DNA of 64,000 nucleotides, from the NCBI RefSeq assembly GCF_002776525.5, contig NC_045452.1:29162405-29226404 (forward strand). Direction: 5' to 3'. The notes beneath the pieces were generated by a model. It was not told the origin of the DNA. It saw nothing but the letters and a program-made list of their open reading frames with translations, and ran no database searches. This document shows positions 42,352 through 53,499 of this stretch, in pieces. How positions within the stretch are numbered: position 1 is the stretch's first letter; every line of letters starts with the position of its first letter. The position numbers and the translations under genes were made by a program. Source of the DNA: Piliocolobus tephrosceles (lineage: Eukaryota > Chordata > Mammalia > Primates > Cercopithecidae).

Positions 42352-42517
42352 TTGTTTTTTGAGACAGGATCTCACTCTGTTGCCCAGGCTGGAGTGTGGT
42401 GGTGTGATCTCAACTCACTGCAACCTCTGCCTCCCAGGCTCAAGTGATCCTCCCACCTCAGTCTCCTGAATAGTTGAGAGTACAGGCATACACCACCACA
42501 CGTGGCTAATTTTTGTA
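42352..42517 (-). mobile_element. Old Alu fragment (AluJ-like)
   Basis: 'gagacaggatctcactctg', 'tgcccaggctggagtgtgg', 'caactcactgcaacctctg' and 'accaccacacgtggctaatt' identify about 165 bases of the 3' half of an old Alu. It abuts the 3' end of the hAT fossil. Confidence 0.85.
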
Positions 42518-43015
42518 AACCCGTTACATATTATAAATATTTTTATGAAAAATTACTATATTTCCAAAACAAAAATTTAGCATAAAGAGGGGAAAGGTTT
42601 TACATTTTTGCAAATCTTTTCAGGGTCTGGCTTAAGAAGAGAGCTCATTTTCATATCTGCTTCTGCATTCTACGTCTTTTTTTTAAATTTTTTTTGAAGA
42701 AAATGTGGTTTAAGAAAGATGTATAATTGGAAAATGGTAGTTTGGAAGTTTTTTCAGATAATTGTGAATATTCTTCTTTGTTAAGTGCTGGTTTTTAAAA
42801 GGTTGATTGCACTGCATTGTGGAATCTGAAACTATGTCAATGACGTGTTGGGACTCTGTTACATTGTAATCAGTTGTCTATCTTGCATTTTGAATGGATC
42901 TTTCACCCCTTTATATTGTGTAACATTGCTTATTGGTCATTTGGAAAATGGTCCTGACTTATGCACATCTTCCAAATGTTGACATCTTGCGTTATACAGT
43001 ATAAAAAAATCACAT

Positions 43016-44676
43016 TTATTAAACTTAACCAAGGAGGTAAAAGACTTGTACACTGAAACCTACAAATCCTGGCTGATAGAAATTTAAAAAGACAAATGAA
43101 ACAATATCCTTTGTTCATGGATTGGAAAGCTTAATATTATTAAGATGTCCATACTACCCAAAGTGATCTACAGGTCCAATGCAATTCCTATAAAAATCCC
43201 AATGGCAGGTTAAAAAAAATTTTTTTTTTACACAAATGGAAAAGCTCATTCTAAAATTTATGTGGAATCTTAAGGGATTCAAAACAATTTTGAAAGAGAA
43301 GAACAAAGTTGGAGGACTCACATGTCCTGACTTAATACATATCACAAAGTTACAGTAATCAAAACAGTGTGGTATTGGCATAAAGACAGACAAATAGATC
43401 AATGGAATAGAACAGAGAGTCTATAAATGAACCCTTGAATATATGGGTGAAATGATCTTTAGCAAGGTTGCCAAAACCACTTGATGGGGAAAATGTTTCT
43501 TCAACAAATGGTTTTGGGAAAAATGAATATCCACATGCAAAAGAATGAAGTTGAACCCTTTCTTATATCATACAAAAATTAACTCAAAGTAGATTAAGGA
43601 TCTATATGTAAGACCTAAACTATAAAACTCCCAGAAGAAAGCAGAAGAAGAGCTTCACAACATTGGACTTCACAATGATTTCTTGGATATTACACCAAAA
43701 GCACAGGCAACAAAAGCAGAAATAGACAAATGGGACTGCATCAAACTTTAAAACTTTTGTGCATCAAAGGATACTATAGACAGAGTGAAAAGGCAACCTA
43801 TGGAATAAAAGAAAATATTTGCAAATAATATATCTGATAAAGGGTTAATATCCAGGATATATAAAGAACTTCTATAACTCAACAACCAAAAGCAAATAAC
43901 CTGATTTAAAAATTGGCAAATGAATAGACGTTTCTTCAGAGATGATATATAAATGGCTAACAAGCATATGAAAGGAGGCTCAACATCACTAATCATCATT
44001 GAAAGGCAAACGCAAACCAAAATGACGTGGCAAAGATGTGGAGAAATTGGAACCCTTGTGCATTGTTGGTGCGACTGTAAAATGGCACAAATGCTATGGA
44101 AAACAGCATGGTAGTTCTTCAAAAAATTAAAAATGTAATTATCTGATCCAATAATCCCACTTTTGGGTGTATATCCAAAATAATTGAAAGCAGGGTCTTA
44201 AATATTTTTGCATACCTATATTCTTAGCACCATTATTCACAATAGCCAAGAGCTGGGAGCAACCCAAATGCCCATTGACAGATGAATGGATAAACAAAAT
44301 GTACATGTAAATACAGTAGAATATTGTTCAGTCTTGAAAAGAAATCCTGTCACATGCTATAACATGGATGAACCTTGAGGATGTTATGCTAAATAAAACA
44401 AGCCAATCACAAAAAAATACAAACACTGCATGCTTCCACTATGTGAAGTATCTAAAGCAGTTAAATTCATAGAAACAGAAAGTAGAATGGTGGTTACCAG
44501 GAACAGGGGGTACGGAAAGGGGAGTTAGTGTTTAGTGGGCATAGACTTTTAGAATTGCAAGATGAAGAAGTTCTGGAGAGCTGTTTCACAACAATGTGAA
44601 TGTACTCACTATCATTGAACTGTATATTTAAAATGGATAGGATGGCACATCTTATGTATTTTTTACAACAATAAAA
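43016..44676 (+). mobile_element. L1 (L1MA/PB-like), 5'-truncated, inside the hAT fossil
   Basis: It starts in ORF2 ('aaacttaaccaaggaggt'), has 'catggattggaaagctta', 'gatcaatggaatagaacag', 'gatgtggagaaattggaacc', and a 3' UTR ending 'ttttttacaacaataaaaat'. The hAT text is left near 43015 and resumes near 44681, both times around a 'atcacat'-like word (candidate, imperfect target duplication). ORF2 frames are broken; no activity. Confidence 0.82.
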
Positions 44677-44843
44677 ATGATCACACATGTTAATATCAGC
44701 AGTGAGCACATCAGAAAAGCCTTCACATATTGAGAAGGTGTTCTTCACAATGGTGATCACACATTTTCCAAAGCTCTAATTTTCACAAGAGAGTCACATT
44801 TTATTGACAACTACTCTCAGTTGTTTTCCTTGCAATGACAGGC

Positions 44844-44941
44844 TTTCTCTCTCTCTCTCAATCTCTCTCTCTCTGTCTCTCTATATATTTTGTGTATATA
44901 TATGTATACACATATATACATATGTACACACATATATACAT

Positions 44942-44972
<31 letters not shown>

Positions 44973-44980
44973 CACACACA
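44844..44980 (+). repeat. Compound CT / TA / CA microsatellite
   Basis: A (CT)n run, then 'tatatatgtatacacatata', then a pure (CA)n run near 44942-44966. It lies beside an Alu monomer and interrupts the hAT fossil. Confidence 0.93.
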
Positions 44981-44982
44981 AT

Positions 44983-45108
44983 TTATTTTGTAGAGATGGA
45001 GTCTTGCTATGTTGCCTAGGCTGGTCCTGAACTCCTGGGCTAAAACAATTCTCCTGCCTTGGCTTTCCAAAGTATTGAGATTACAGGTGTGAGCCATGAT
45101 GCCCAGCC
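44983..45108 (-). mobile_element. Alu-related monomer fragment (FLAM/AluJ-like)
   Basis: 'gtagagatggagtcttgct', 'atgttgcctaggctggtcc', 'ttacaggtgtgagccatga' and 'tgcccagcc' make a single left-monomer-like unit, diverged. Its tail probably seeded the microsatellite. Confidence 0.75.
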
Positions 45109-46290
45109 ACTTTGTTTGTTTTTGAACAAAGAAAATATCTAATACCCAAATCTGTATAATCATATTTTGTCAGTTCTTTCATGTAAAAATTGTGTTCCAT
45201 GGAAAAGGAGCTAGTCCAGCTCATCGCTGAAACATTTGCACAACAGCTTTTCCTGAAGGCAAGCATTGTGTTTCGTCTTGGAGCAGAATGCTTTCTCTGT
45301 ACCCCTCATCTTGACATGTAGAATGTTAAAAAGGTATATATTCAAGCACTGCAGTTTAACAAAATTAATAATTTTTGCTGTCATCAGGGACATATTTTTT
45401 TCTCTTTTGGACAAGCATGTGGCCGTGATGAGCACCGTGACTGCCGGTGTGGCTTGCTGTCTCTGCCTTCATTGTGGTGAGAGTTGGGCCAGTTTCACCG
45501 GACACCTCTCTGACATCGTCAATGTAAATGTCAGTACAGTGTTCCAGAATAAATGATGAGATTTTAGAAGCCATTCCACAGCCTGAATATTTCAACATCA
45601 CTTATGTTTGCTGTCAAGAAGTCACAGAAAGGACCTTCTTTGATGATAAATTAGTGGCGATGCCAGACCGATGCAAGTACAAAGCAACTCTAGCTGTGTC
45701 TAGAGTCTTCCATTTGTAAGGAAAAAGCACAGTTCTGCCAACAAAATATTAACTCAATCTTCATGTTTGCAGCTCAGTATTTATTCAATGAGTTACATCA
45801 TTGGAGAGTGGCAGTGCTATGATTTCTTCCATTGATTTTTCAGCCAGCAGCCATGAGCAATGTCCACTTTCATGTCTATACTCTTCTCTCGGCTGTTGTA
45901 TGGGCTTCTCCAGCCAGTGCAATGTGGCGACTCTGTAAGATGCTTCGTTGGCTTTTTCATTTCTGCTTTGAAAAGCTGCAACAAACAAATTTTGGCTTCT
46001 AAAGCTCTCATCACATCCCATGTTTAAAATATTTCATTCCTTTTTTCTTTAAACTCTGAAAGATTGCTCTCAAAATGCTGCCGCTACTTAACTGATAGCA
46101 TAATACTCTTTGAAAATGTTCTGTTGCATAAGACACAATAAAGCAAATATCAACATCCATAAAGCCAAGGAAATAGCTCTTGTCATGGTTTTGTTTTTTA
46201 CTTATGGTTTCACCCAGTTTCCTTGGAGTAGATTCCTCCCTTTCATCATTTTCAGCATTTTTAGACATTAATGGTGCAGATGGGGATTGA

Positions 46291-47169
46291 GAAAATGAGC
46301 CTTTTGATCTTCCTTTTTAAGCCACCAACTCATCTTTAAGTACAAATAACATAAATAAATGTTAATTTTGGAATAAAATATCATTAGATTTTATATGTTT
46401 TTGATACAATTTAAATGTTTGGAAAATGTTCAAAAAATAAAATACTATTGTAAAACAAGACAAAGAGAAACAGACTTGAGTCAAGGGAAAAGGAAAATCC
46501 TTCTAAGAACGGTTTAGAGCTGTCCGCAAATAGGGCAATTGTCTTGGGAGGAGAGAATTGCCCATCAAGAGAGGTAATCAAGTATTAGCTGGATAACAAC
46601 AGGCTGGGATACTGTGGAGGAAACCTATTGCCCAATGGGAACGTGCACTCAATAACTGAAGGTTCCCCAGCTTAGTGGTCTGCATTCTGTGCCCTCCATA
46701 CCCCTGCTTCCCTGAGGTCTCCAGCACTCCCCAACCCCACACCCCATTTTCAAATACAGTTCCTTCCCCATGGCTTCTCACCGCTTCGTCTTTTACATCC
46801 TTGAGGGGTTGGCACATGTGCTCCATCTTGATGCCTCTTCTCCTGGCTTCCATGACTCTGAGCATCCTGGATTCTCCCACTACCCCAATCACCAAGCTCT
46901 GTCACTTCCATCCTCATCCCTTGAAGCTGTAGGACTTAGTCAAGCCTGGTCCCAAGCCCTTCTCCTTGTTCCTACCCTTGTCTCAGCTTCCTTTGTGTTG
47001 GAGCTTTCTATGCAGCTGCAAAGAAATGAGAGGCCATGTCTTCACAGTCCTGGACTCTGAAACCCAAATGGGAGATGAAAGATGCCGGGAGGGAGGAGGG
47101 AGAGCCTTCAGAACCCACTGTGCCAACCAGAGAGAGCTGCGCTATGATGATAACAATGCCACCTCCTCC
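46291..47169. other. Sequence without recognised features
   Basis: AT-rich to 46450, perhaps more of the hAT element's 5' side, then unique. The pyrimidine-rich 46680-47070 has ancient-repeat feel but no family I can name. No gene. Confidence 0.35.
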
Positions 47170-47385
47170 TGAGTGCCTGCCAGTGCCATTCACGGGCCAG
47201 GGCTTTTACCTCATTAATCCTCTCAACAACCCCGGAAGGTCATGCTCCATTACCTTTGTGGAGCTAAGAAAACAAAGATTCCAGAACAGGATGAAATGTG
47301 TCCCCCATGTCCCAGCTGGAAAGAGGTAAAACCAGGACTTCAGCCAGGGCTGTTCTCCCCTAGAGGCCTGTGCTGTTAACCTTCA
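47170..47385 (-). mobile_element. MIR
   Basis: 'cctgccagtgccattcacgg', 'cctcattaatcctctcaac', 'aaccccggaaggtcatgct', and 'gcctgtgctgttaacc' at the end follow the reversed MIR. Confidence 0.75.
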
Positions 47386-47474
47386 CGTGTCTCCTTAGGA
47401 AAATCCTCTATTCTCCAGATGGAGAGGCTGATGGGGGCAGAGGAGAAGGTCAGGAGGAGTTCACAGGGAGGAAA

Positions 47475-47690
47475 CTCGGTGGTTGAGGCAGATAAGACAA
47501 GGCGTGGGATCACACCTTTGGGGTCAGAATCCCATTCCACCACTTAGTTGCCGCCCATGAGGCGTAGGTTTCATCTCTTCTCCTGTCCCTCGCGTTTGCA
47601 ATGGGGTTTGGTGTCCCCACCTCACAGGGCTGTTGCGAGAGTTACATGGCACAATATGTGTGAAGGAGTTGCCCCAGCTTGGCAGGGCAG
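47475..47690 (+). mobile_element. MIR
   Basis: 'tttggggtcagaatcccatt', 'ccaccacttagttgccgc', 'ttgcaatggggtttggtgtc' and 'ctcacagggctgttgcgaga' follow MIR in order, in opposite orientation to the neighbour at 47170-47385. Confidence 0.72.
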
Positions 47691-48207
47691 GCACACAGCT
47701 TGTGCCATTCCCTCCTGCCTCGGAATGTTTTTTCTCTCAGAACATGGTCTTCCTTTATAGGATCGGAGCACCCTGCATATAAATGACAGCCACCATGGGA
47801 TTTCTCTTGCTTTAGCAGAGAGAAAAATAGACTTCAATTACTTAGTGTGCATTTCCATTCAAAATGCATGGTTGCTATAGCAAAGATCATCGACCCAGAA
47901 CTCGGGCACACATGCTGGATGGCAGCTTCTCCTGGGGCACGACGACAGCTCTGGTATTGACAGACCCACTGGGGGCTGTTGTGGGCCAGGGCCAGAGCTA
48001 ACCGAAGAGGCTCCATGGGCAGGCACATTCAGAGGCTGAATCAGGAAGGGAGCCCAAGGCACTGGTCTACAGAACCATTGCATTTCTCCAACCCAGCTGT
48101 GTCCAGGGAATGGGCCCTAGACATCTGATCTTCCTGATGTCTCTACTGCCCCCAACATTTCCACTGGTGGCAGGGTAGTGAGAGTGGCAGGAGGTAATCC
48201 AATGCAT
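47691..48207. other. Single-copy sequence, nothing recognised
   Basis: No gene or known repeat recognised. Confidence 0.35.
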
Positions 48208-48690
48208 TGGTAGATAGGGGTGGGTTCCTGGTGAAACCCCACCTTCAAACCAAAGGCAGTTTAAAGCCTGAAGGCCAAGCTACAAGTCTCAGATAAATCT
48301 ACAGACTGGCTTGAGAAACTCTCTTCCCATTTGGGGCTCTTTCCTCTGATTGATCTCCACCTTTCACCTATTGTACATATACCTACCCTCCCCTAATTGG
48401 TTTTTTACACTGTCTTGCCCACCTTTGAATGTTGCCTTTGTTTTAGCCATTTTTGAATACTCACAAACCAATCAGTACACACTCCCCCACTCTGAGCCCA
48501 TAAAAAGCTCTGGACCCAGCCATACTGGGAGAGAAACCACCCAACTTTGGGTGGGGTACTACCCTCACATCCCCTCTCCACTGAGAGCTGGCTCGTTGCT
48601 TAATAAAACTCATCTCCACCCTTCTCAACTTTTGAATGTCAGCATAATCTCATTCTTCTTGGACATGGGACAACTAAAGACCCCACCAAA
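48208..48690 (+). mobile_element. ERV1-type LTR with readable promoter and poly(A) signals
   Basis: Blocks 'gggttcctggtgaaacccc', 'aagcctgaaggccaagct', 'ttcacctattgtacatatac', 'acaaaccaatcagtacac', 'agcccataaaaagctctgg', 'gtggggtactaccctcac' and 'gctcgttgcttaataaaact' occur in the order of a gammaretroviral (ERV1) LTR. A CCAAT box is at 48468-48472, a TATA word 'cataaaaag' at 48499-48507, and AATAAA at 48602-48607. The U5 may extend downstream to about 49280. No viral coding sequence follows. Confidence 0.8.
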
Positions 48691-49408
48691 TTTGGGTATG
48701 AAGAAGGCAGTAGCACTAGCCCTCTGCCCCGCCATCTTGGCAGCTGCCTCACATGACAGAAAGCAGTGGTGGGGCTGGACCAGCCCCAGAGCCACAGGCT
48801 GGAGTGGGGCAATGGAACTGACAGAGTTGTTAACATACCCCCATTCATTGGGCTGCAGTGGGACTAAAAGAGCTATTAGCACCCTGTAACACTCCCTCTG
48901 GGGCTTCAGGGTCATGGGCTTCCCTCCTTGGGTGCCCCGCCGTTTGCTTGTCTGAACACCAGAGTGCACCACGGGAGTTGCTTGCAAATTGCCTGGTCTA
49001 GCCATAAGCCTTATACAGGTCCTGCTCCTGTGTCAGTGCTTGGAGTGGCCAGCCAGACCCCATACTCACTCGTCCACTCACCTGCTCCTGCCAGGGGCTG
49101 AGTGTGCAGTCATGGTGGCTGTGGGATCTGTGCTAGAGTGCAAACCAAGTGTGGCCCAATGGGCCAACTGGGTGGGGCAACTCCTGTGGTGAGCCTGGGG
49201 CTGAGTGAGGCCTGGGCATGGGCGTCGCCAGCTGGAGGTCTCTGACTGGCAAAGTGGCTGAGAAAAATCCTGCGTCAGTAGGGGATAGGGAGGTTGGTTG
49301 CTGAACAGAGAGTGGATTTTTCCTTAAAAGGAAGAAGTCAAAAGATAATGGCTCATTCTTGTCTTTGACCTGTAGAGACTTGTAAACTAAAGAATACTTT
49401 TAACAACT
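48691..49408. other. Possible extended LTR U5 or leader, then unique sequence
   Basis: Text such as 'ccgccatcttggcagctgcc' and 'ccaccatg'-free GC-rich blocks may belong to the long U5 of the preceding LTR or a fragment of the proviral leader; I could not place a 3' end. No gene. Confidence 0.3.
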
Positions 49409-50042
49409 GTATTAGCCTGTTCTCACTGCTGTGAAGAAATACCCAAGACTGGGTAATTTATGAAGAAAAGAGGTTTAATTGACTCACAGTTCTGCATGGC
49501 TGGGGAGGCCTCAGGAAACTTACAATCATGGCAGAAGGCACCTCTTCACAGGGCAGCAGGAGAGAGAAGTGCTAAGTAAAGGGGGAAAAGCCCGTTATAA
49601 AACCATCAGATCTCTACTTTGGGAGGCCAAGGCGGGTGGATCATGAAGTCAGAAGATGGAGACCATCCTGGCTAACACAGTGAAACCCTATCTCTACTAA
49701 AAATACAAGAAAGTAGCTGGGTAAGGTGGCAGGTGCCTGTAGTCCCAGCTACTGGGGAGGCTGAGGCAGGAGAATGGTGTGAACCTGGGAGGTGGAGCTT
49801 GCAGTGAGCCGAGATCACGCCACTGCACTCCAGCTTGGGCGACAGAGTGAGACTCTGTCTCAAAAACAAAACAAAACAAAAAGACCATCAGATCTCATGA
49901 GAACTCACTATCAAGAACAGCATAGGGATGACCATCCCCATGATTCAATTACTTCCTGCCACTTTCCTCCCATGACACGTATGGGTTATGGGAACTGAAA
50001 TTCAAAGTGAGATTTGGGTAGGAACACAGCCAAATCTTATCA
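49409..50042 (-). mobile_element. MST/THE1-type LTR (ERVL-MaLR), split by an Alu
   Basis: Plus-strand start 'tgtattagcctgttctcac' and text 'aagactgggtaatttatga', 'ctcacagttctgcatggctg', 'atcatggcagaaggcacct' are the reversed MaLR LTR; the right part (49884-50042) has 'cagatctcatgagaactca', 'atgattcaattacttcctg' and ends 'cacagccaaatcttatca'. An Alu separates the halves. Confidence 0.88.
49602..49896 (+). mobile_element. 5'-truncated Alu with 13-bp target duplication
   Basis: Body 49615-49883, starting 'tactttgggaggccaaggc', so the first 35 or so Alu bases are missing. The 13-mer 'accatcagatctc' is found before (49602-49614) and after (49884-49896). Tail is 'caaaacaaaacaaaacaaa'. It is inside the MST LTR. 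Confidence 0.95.
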
Positions 50043-50289
50043 ACAACATGAAGGTAAGGTCTTATAGAATGAAAAAAACACACAGGATTCATACTTTAAA
50101 AATCACTGGTTAGGAATAAAACCCCCAAATGACCATATTCATACTCACATAATTTTTTGAGGAAAAGGAGCACGAAGCACAAAACCCAAAAAGCATAAAA
50201 CGAAGATTTAGAAGATCAAACATATCAATTTGGGTAATAAATAAATAAGGTTGGGCTTAAAAATAATAACCTACATATATACCTATTGT
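50043..50289. other. AT-rich single-copy sequence, nothing recognised
   Basis: No gene or repeat recognised before the ATCC array. Confidence 0.3.
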
Positions 50290-50612
50290 CCATCCCCTGA
50301 AGTATCCACCCATCCATCCATCTATCCAGGAATCTGACCCTCTATTTAACCATCAATCCACCCATCCATTCATCCATGAATCTGTTCATCTGTCCACCCA
50401 TCACCCTGTCATCCATCCATGCATTCATCCATCCATCCACTAACCCACCTAGCCATGAATGAATCTATGCATTCATCTATCTATCCATCCATCCATTCTC
50501 CCATCCACAAATCTCTCTCTCCCACCTATCCATTCATGTATCCATCCACCTATCATACATGCATGCATGCATGCACACATCCATCCATCCATCCATCCAT
50601 CCATCCATCCAA
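50290..50612 (+). repeat. ATCC/ATCT tetranucleotide microsatellite
   Basis: Degenerate 'catccatccatc' units for about 320 bases with a purer stretch at 50580-50612 and a 'catgcatgcatgcatg' run at 50557-50573. Open frames across it on both strands encode only repeats. Confidence 0.95.
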
Positions 50613-50749
50613 TCATTGCTTCATTAAACACTTCCCAAGCATCTGTTTGTGCCAAGTCCTGGGATTCAGAGATGGTTCTGCTGTGGTTTTCACCCTTGAA
50701 TCTTTCCGAGCATACTTGGTGGATACCTATCTGTAAACGGAGATATTAG

Positions 50750-51109
50750 CAAAATCTAGTCAGTGTAGTGGGGGGTCCAATGGAGGGCATGTCTGCTGGA
50801 GAATCAGGATGGCTTCCCAGAAGAGGTGACTTATATAAGGTGAGACTTAAGAAATGATTGAATGCTGATCTGTGAGCAAAGGGGATGGGGAGGAGGGCCT
50901 CCTTTATCAGAGGGAACAGAATCCATGCACATTGTTGGCATGGAGTATGGCAGGAACTGATATGGGCAGGGACTAGCCAAAGACAAAACTGAAAAGGTTG
51001 AGGCTGAGAGACAGGTCCTGGGGGTCACTGAGTTTCAGGCTGAACAGCTTGCACTTCATCTCATTGGCAGATGGGAACCTGATCACATTTGCCTTTTAGA
51101 AATCTCGCT
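50750..51109 (+). mobile_element. Ancient LINE (L2/CR1-like) remnant, left of an Alu
   Basis: 'aggatggcttcccagaagag', 'ggtgagacttaagaaatg', 'gggaacagaatccatgcac' and 'gtcctgggggtcactgag' follow a widely dispersed ancient mammalian repeat (L2/CR1-like). It continues beyond the Alu at 51410-51560. Confidence 0.5.
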
Positions 51110-51406
51110 GGATGGCTCACGCCTGTAATCCCAGCACTTTGGGAGGCCGAGGTGGGCAGATCATGAGGTCAGGAGATCGAGACCATCTTGGCTAACATGG
51201 TGAAACCCCGTCTCTACTAAAAATACAAAAACATTAGCTGGGCGTGGTGGCTGGTACCTGTAGTCCCAGCTACTCGGGAGGCTGAGGCAGGAGAATGGCA
51301 TGAACCTGGGAGGTGGAGCTTGCAGTGAGCCGAGATCATGCCACTGCACTCCATGCACTCCAGCCTGGCGACAGAGCGAGACTGTCTCAAAAAAAAAAAA
51401 AAAAAA
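51110..51406 (+). mobile_element. Alu, slightly 5'-truncated
   Basis: Begins 'tggatggctcacgcctgt' (first bases missing or changed), has 'gaggtcaggagatcgagacc' and a 10-base tandem duplication 'tccatgcac' near 51349 ('gcactccatgcactccag'), then an A-tail. It splits the ancient LINE remnant. Confidence 0.93.
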
Positions 51407-51565
51407 GTCTCATTGGAATAGTGACAATGTGAAGGATGGACTGGGGGAGGCAAATCTGGAGCCTTGGAGCTAGATAGGAGGTGGCAGCAATCATCCAGAT
51501 GAGAGATGGTGGGGCCTGGGTCATGGTGTGGCAGTGAAGGTTTCAAATCCTCAGCATGTTGGGAA
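51407..51565 (+). mobile_element. Ancient LINE remnant, right of the Alu
   Basis: 'gtctcattggaatagtgac', 'gaggtggcagcaatcatcc' and 'agatgagagatggtggggc' continue the element cut by the Alu ('gctgttgcaatagtccaggc' in consensus form). Confidence 0.5.
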
Positions 51566-52030
51566 GACACACCTGGAAAAGCCTGGAAACATATGGGTCA
51601 GGTAGTTTCTATGGAAACATCAGACGTACCAGGTTAGCATGGAGTAGATTAAAATTGCCTTGGGTTTTATAGGCATGAAGGTGGAGCTGGGTTGCTCTAA
51701 ATGAATATTGCCAGTGAGACATGTGTCACCACTTTCCTCTGAGTGACACTTTGCTCAGAGAAGGCCATTGGGTCAGGGATGAGCAGAGAGGAAGCAGCCC
51801 TTTTCATTCTGAGGGCGGGATGGGAAGGCACTGAGTTCATTAAGGCTGTTTAGGTCAATTAGTCCAATGGTGCAAATGACCTCAAATTCATCTGCAATGC
51901 AGCAGTTACTTGGCAGCAGAAATGTGTGACAAGGATTGAGAGCAGAAGCGTATCTAAATTCCAGCACAAGAGGATCCACTTTAAAGCACCTATTGCAAAC
52001 CACTCATTTGATGAACGAAAAAAGTAGCAT
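51566..52030. other. Single-copy sequence, nothing recognised
   Basis: No gene or repeat recognised. Confidence 0.3.
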
Positions 52031-52290
52031 CAATGATACAATAATGATGATGGTAATGGTGGTGACTTGATGATGGTGATGGATAATGATGTGATAATGA
52101 CATGATGATAATGATGACAATGATAATAATGAGATAATGATGGTGATGATGATGGGTGATGGTGATGATGGTAGTGATGGTGGTAGTGATGACGACAATG
52201 ACAACAATGATGGTGATGACAATGATATGATGATTATGACAATGGTGATAATGAGATAATGATGGCAATGATGATGGTGATGGCAATGAC
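52031..52290 (+). repeat. TGATGG / TGATAA-type trinucleotide-rich microsatellite
   Basis: About 260 bases of 'gatgatggtgatgg', 'gataatgatg', 'gatgacaatgat' units. Interrupted and degenerate. Frames on the minus strand are His/Ile/Ser repeats. Confidence 0.94.
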
Positions 52291-52309
52291 CACTAATATA
52301 TTGTGGTCT

Positions 52310-52510
52310 ATATTGTGCTTACTATTTGCTGGTCAATATTTTAAGCAAGTTATCTGAATTAACTCATTTAGTTCTCACAAAAGCTCTATGATGAGATATT
52401 ATAATCTGCACTTTACATGTGGGGAACCTGAGGCAAAGGGGATTGTTATGACTTGCCCAGAGTTAAGCAGCTCATCAGAGGTAGAGCAAGGGCTGGGTAC
52501 AAGCATTTGC
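52310..52510 (-). mobile_element. MIR
   Basis: 'gaattaactcatttagttc', 'tcacaaaagctctatgatga', 'cctgaggcaaaggggattg', 'cccagagttaagcagctca' are the reversed MIR in order. Confidence 0.8.
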
Positions 52511-52914
52511 CTCATCTAGAAGTTTATATGATGAAGGCAGAAAACATTTTGGAAAACGTTATTAGCCCTCAAAAAGGAGTGAGAACTGGAGTTTTTCTTA
52601 CCACCTGGTGATTCTGCAGAATTTTTTCCCTTGCTGTGAGCTGAGGCTGGATATTCTAGGCATTGTATGGAAGACGGGAGGGAGAGGGAATGAGTATGGC
52701 AAGGGCTTAGAGAAGTTGCTCCAAACCACGTGCACTCTGTGTGGCTTTAGGAGAAAAAAAGAGACTTTGGCTTGGTATAAAGAAACCTTAAACCATCAGA
52801 TCTGAGGTGAACGGTCTAGAGACGTAGTGAGCTTCTAACTCTAGAGGTGTGCAAGCAGAGACTGATCATAGTTTAAGGGGTTGGGTTTGGTAACTTCTGT
52901 GGCTCCTTCAAATT
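52511..52914. other. Single-copy sequence, nothing recognised
   Basis: No gene or repeat recognised. Confidence 0.3.
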
Positions 52915-53045
52915 TTGTATTCTATTGTCCCCATTTCACGGATGGGGAAACTGAGACTCCATGAGGTGACTTGTCCATGCTGTGGGTCCTGGTAGTAAGA
53001 GGCAGATTCCAGACCCAGGCCTCTTTCCATTCCGCCTCAGCTTAG
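52915..53045 (-). mobile_element. MIR fragment
   Basis: 'ccccatttcacggatgggga', 'aactgagactccatgaggtg', 'gacttgtccatgctgtggg' and 'ccagacccaggcctctttcc' follow the reversed MIR core. Confidence 0.75.
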
Positions 53046-53284
53046 AGCTGGGAGATGGGAACACTTTTTTCTAATCCCTTATGTTTCCATGTGGAGGGAC
53101 ATCTTTTGGTGTAACTCCTGGACCCAGATGGGGAACTGGGTGGTTGTTCTGCAAAACCAACCCATTGGATCCCAAGGGCCAGCTCAGTGTGACCTAATCT
53201 CTGCCAGGGTCTCAGGGACCAAGTGGTTCCTCAGGGAGGGGGTCTTCCAGGGAAATCCAGGCAGGTCATGGGGTAGAAAGGGGA
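53046..53284. other. Single-copy sequence, nothing recognised
   Basis: No gene or repeat recognised. Confidence 0.3.
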
Positions 53285-53395
53285 TAGCTTCAGAGCCAGA
53301 TGCTGTGTGACCTTGGGAGATCAGTTGCCTGCTCTGAGCCTGCATTCCTCAACTATAAATCCAAGCCCTCATGAAGATGAAGGGAGGTGGAGGGG
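53285..53395 (+). mobile_element. MIR fragment
   Basis: 'gctgtgtgaccttgggagat', 'cctgctctgagcctgcattc' and 'ctcaactataaatccaag' follow the MIR core in sense orientation, opposite to the copy at 52915-53045. Confidence 0.65.
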
Positions 53396-53499
53396 ACGAG
53401 AGTTCTTTAAACTCTGGGCATGAGAACAAGGGTGTCTGATTAGGCCCTGACCACCACCCAGCTCTGTCTTCCACATGTGCACCCCACAGCCCAGCCACA

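Larger units (their letters stand above)
42518..46290 (-). pseudogene. hAT-superfamily transposase fossil (Charlie/Buster/ZBED-like), interrupted by L1
   Basis: The family protein cuts and pastes hAT DNA transposons in the nucleus using a BED zinc finger, an RNase-H-like core and a C-terminal dimerisation domain; some vertebrate genes (ZBED5, ZBED8, FAM200, GTF2IRD2) were domesticated from it. Read on the minus strand in different frames: ALLCLMQQNIFKEYYAIS at 46146-46091 (BED finger region, with one expected Cys missing), NEKANEASYRVA at about 45966-45930, EEIIALPLSND at 45832-45798, then KIINFVKLQCLNIYLF at about 45384-45335. Nearer the C terminus a KLELWK-like word lies near 44780, and 42960-42560 resembles the hAT dimerisation end and 3' UTR. 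Frameshifts, stops, an L1 (43016-44676) and a microsatellite with an Alu monomer (44844-45108) break it. No terminal inverted repeats were found, so a DNA transposon copy or a retrocopy of a ZBED-type gene are both possible. Confidence 0.72.

Noticed and set aside
42661..42720. Possible processed gene with poly(A) at the hAT fossil's C-terminal side
   Set aside because: The A/T runs here are inside the coding relic, not at its end, so they do not show retrocopying.
48221..49097. Exact ends of the ERV1 LTR with a 'gggg' target duplication
   Set aside because: A 4-bp G-run in G-rich DNA is too weak to fix the ends; I kept only the part with recognisable LTR blocks.
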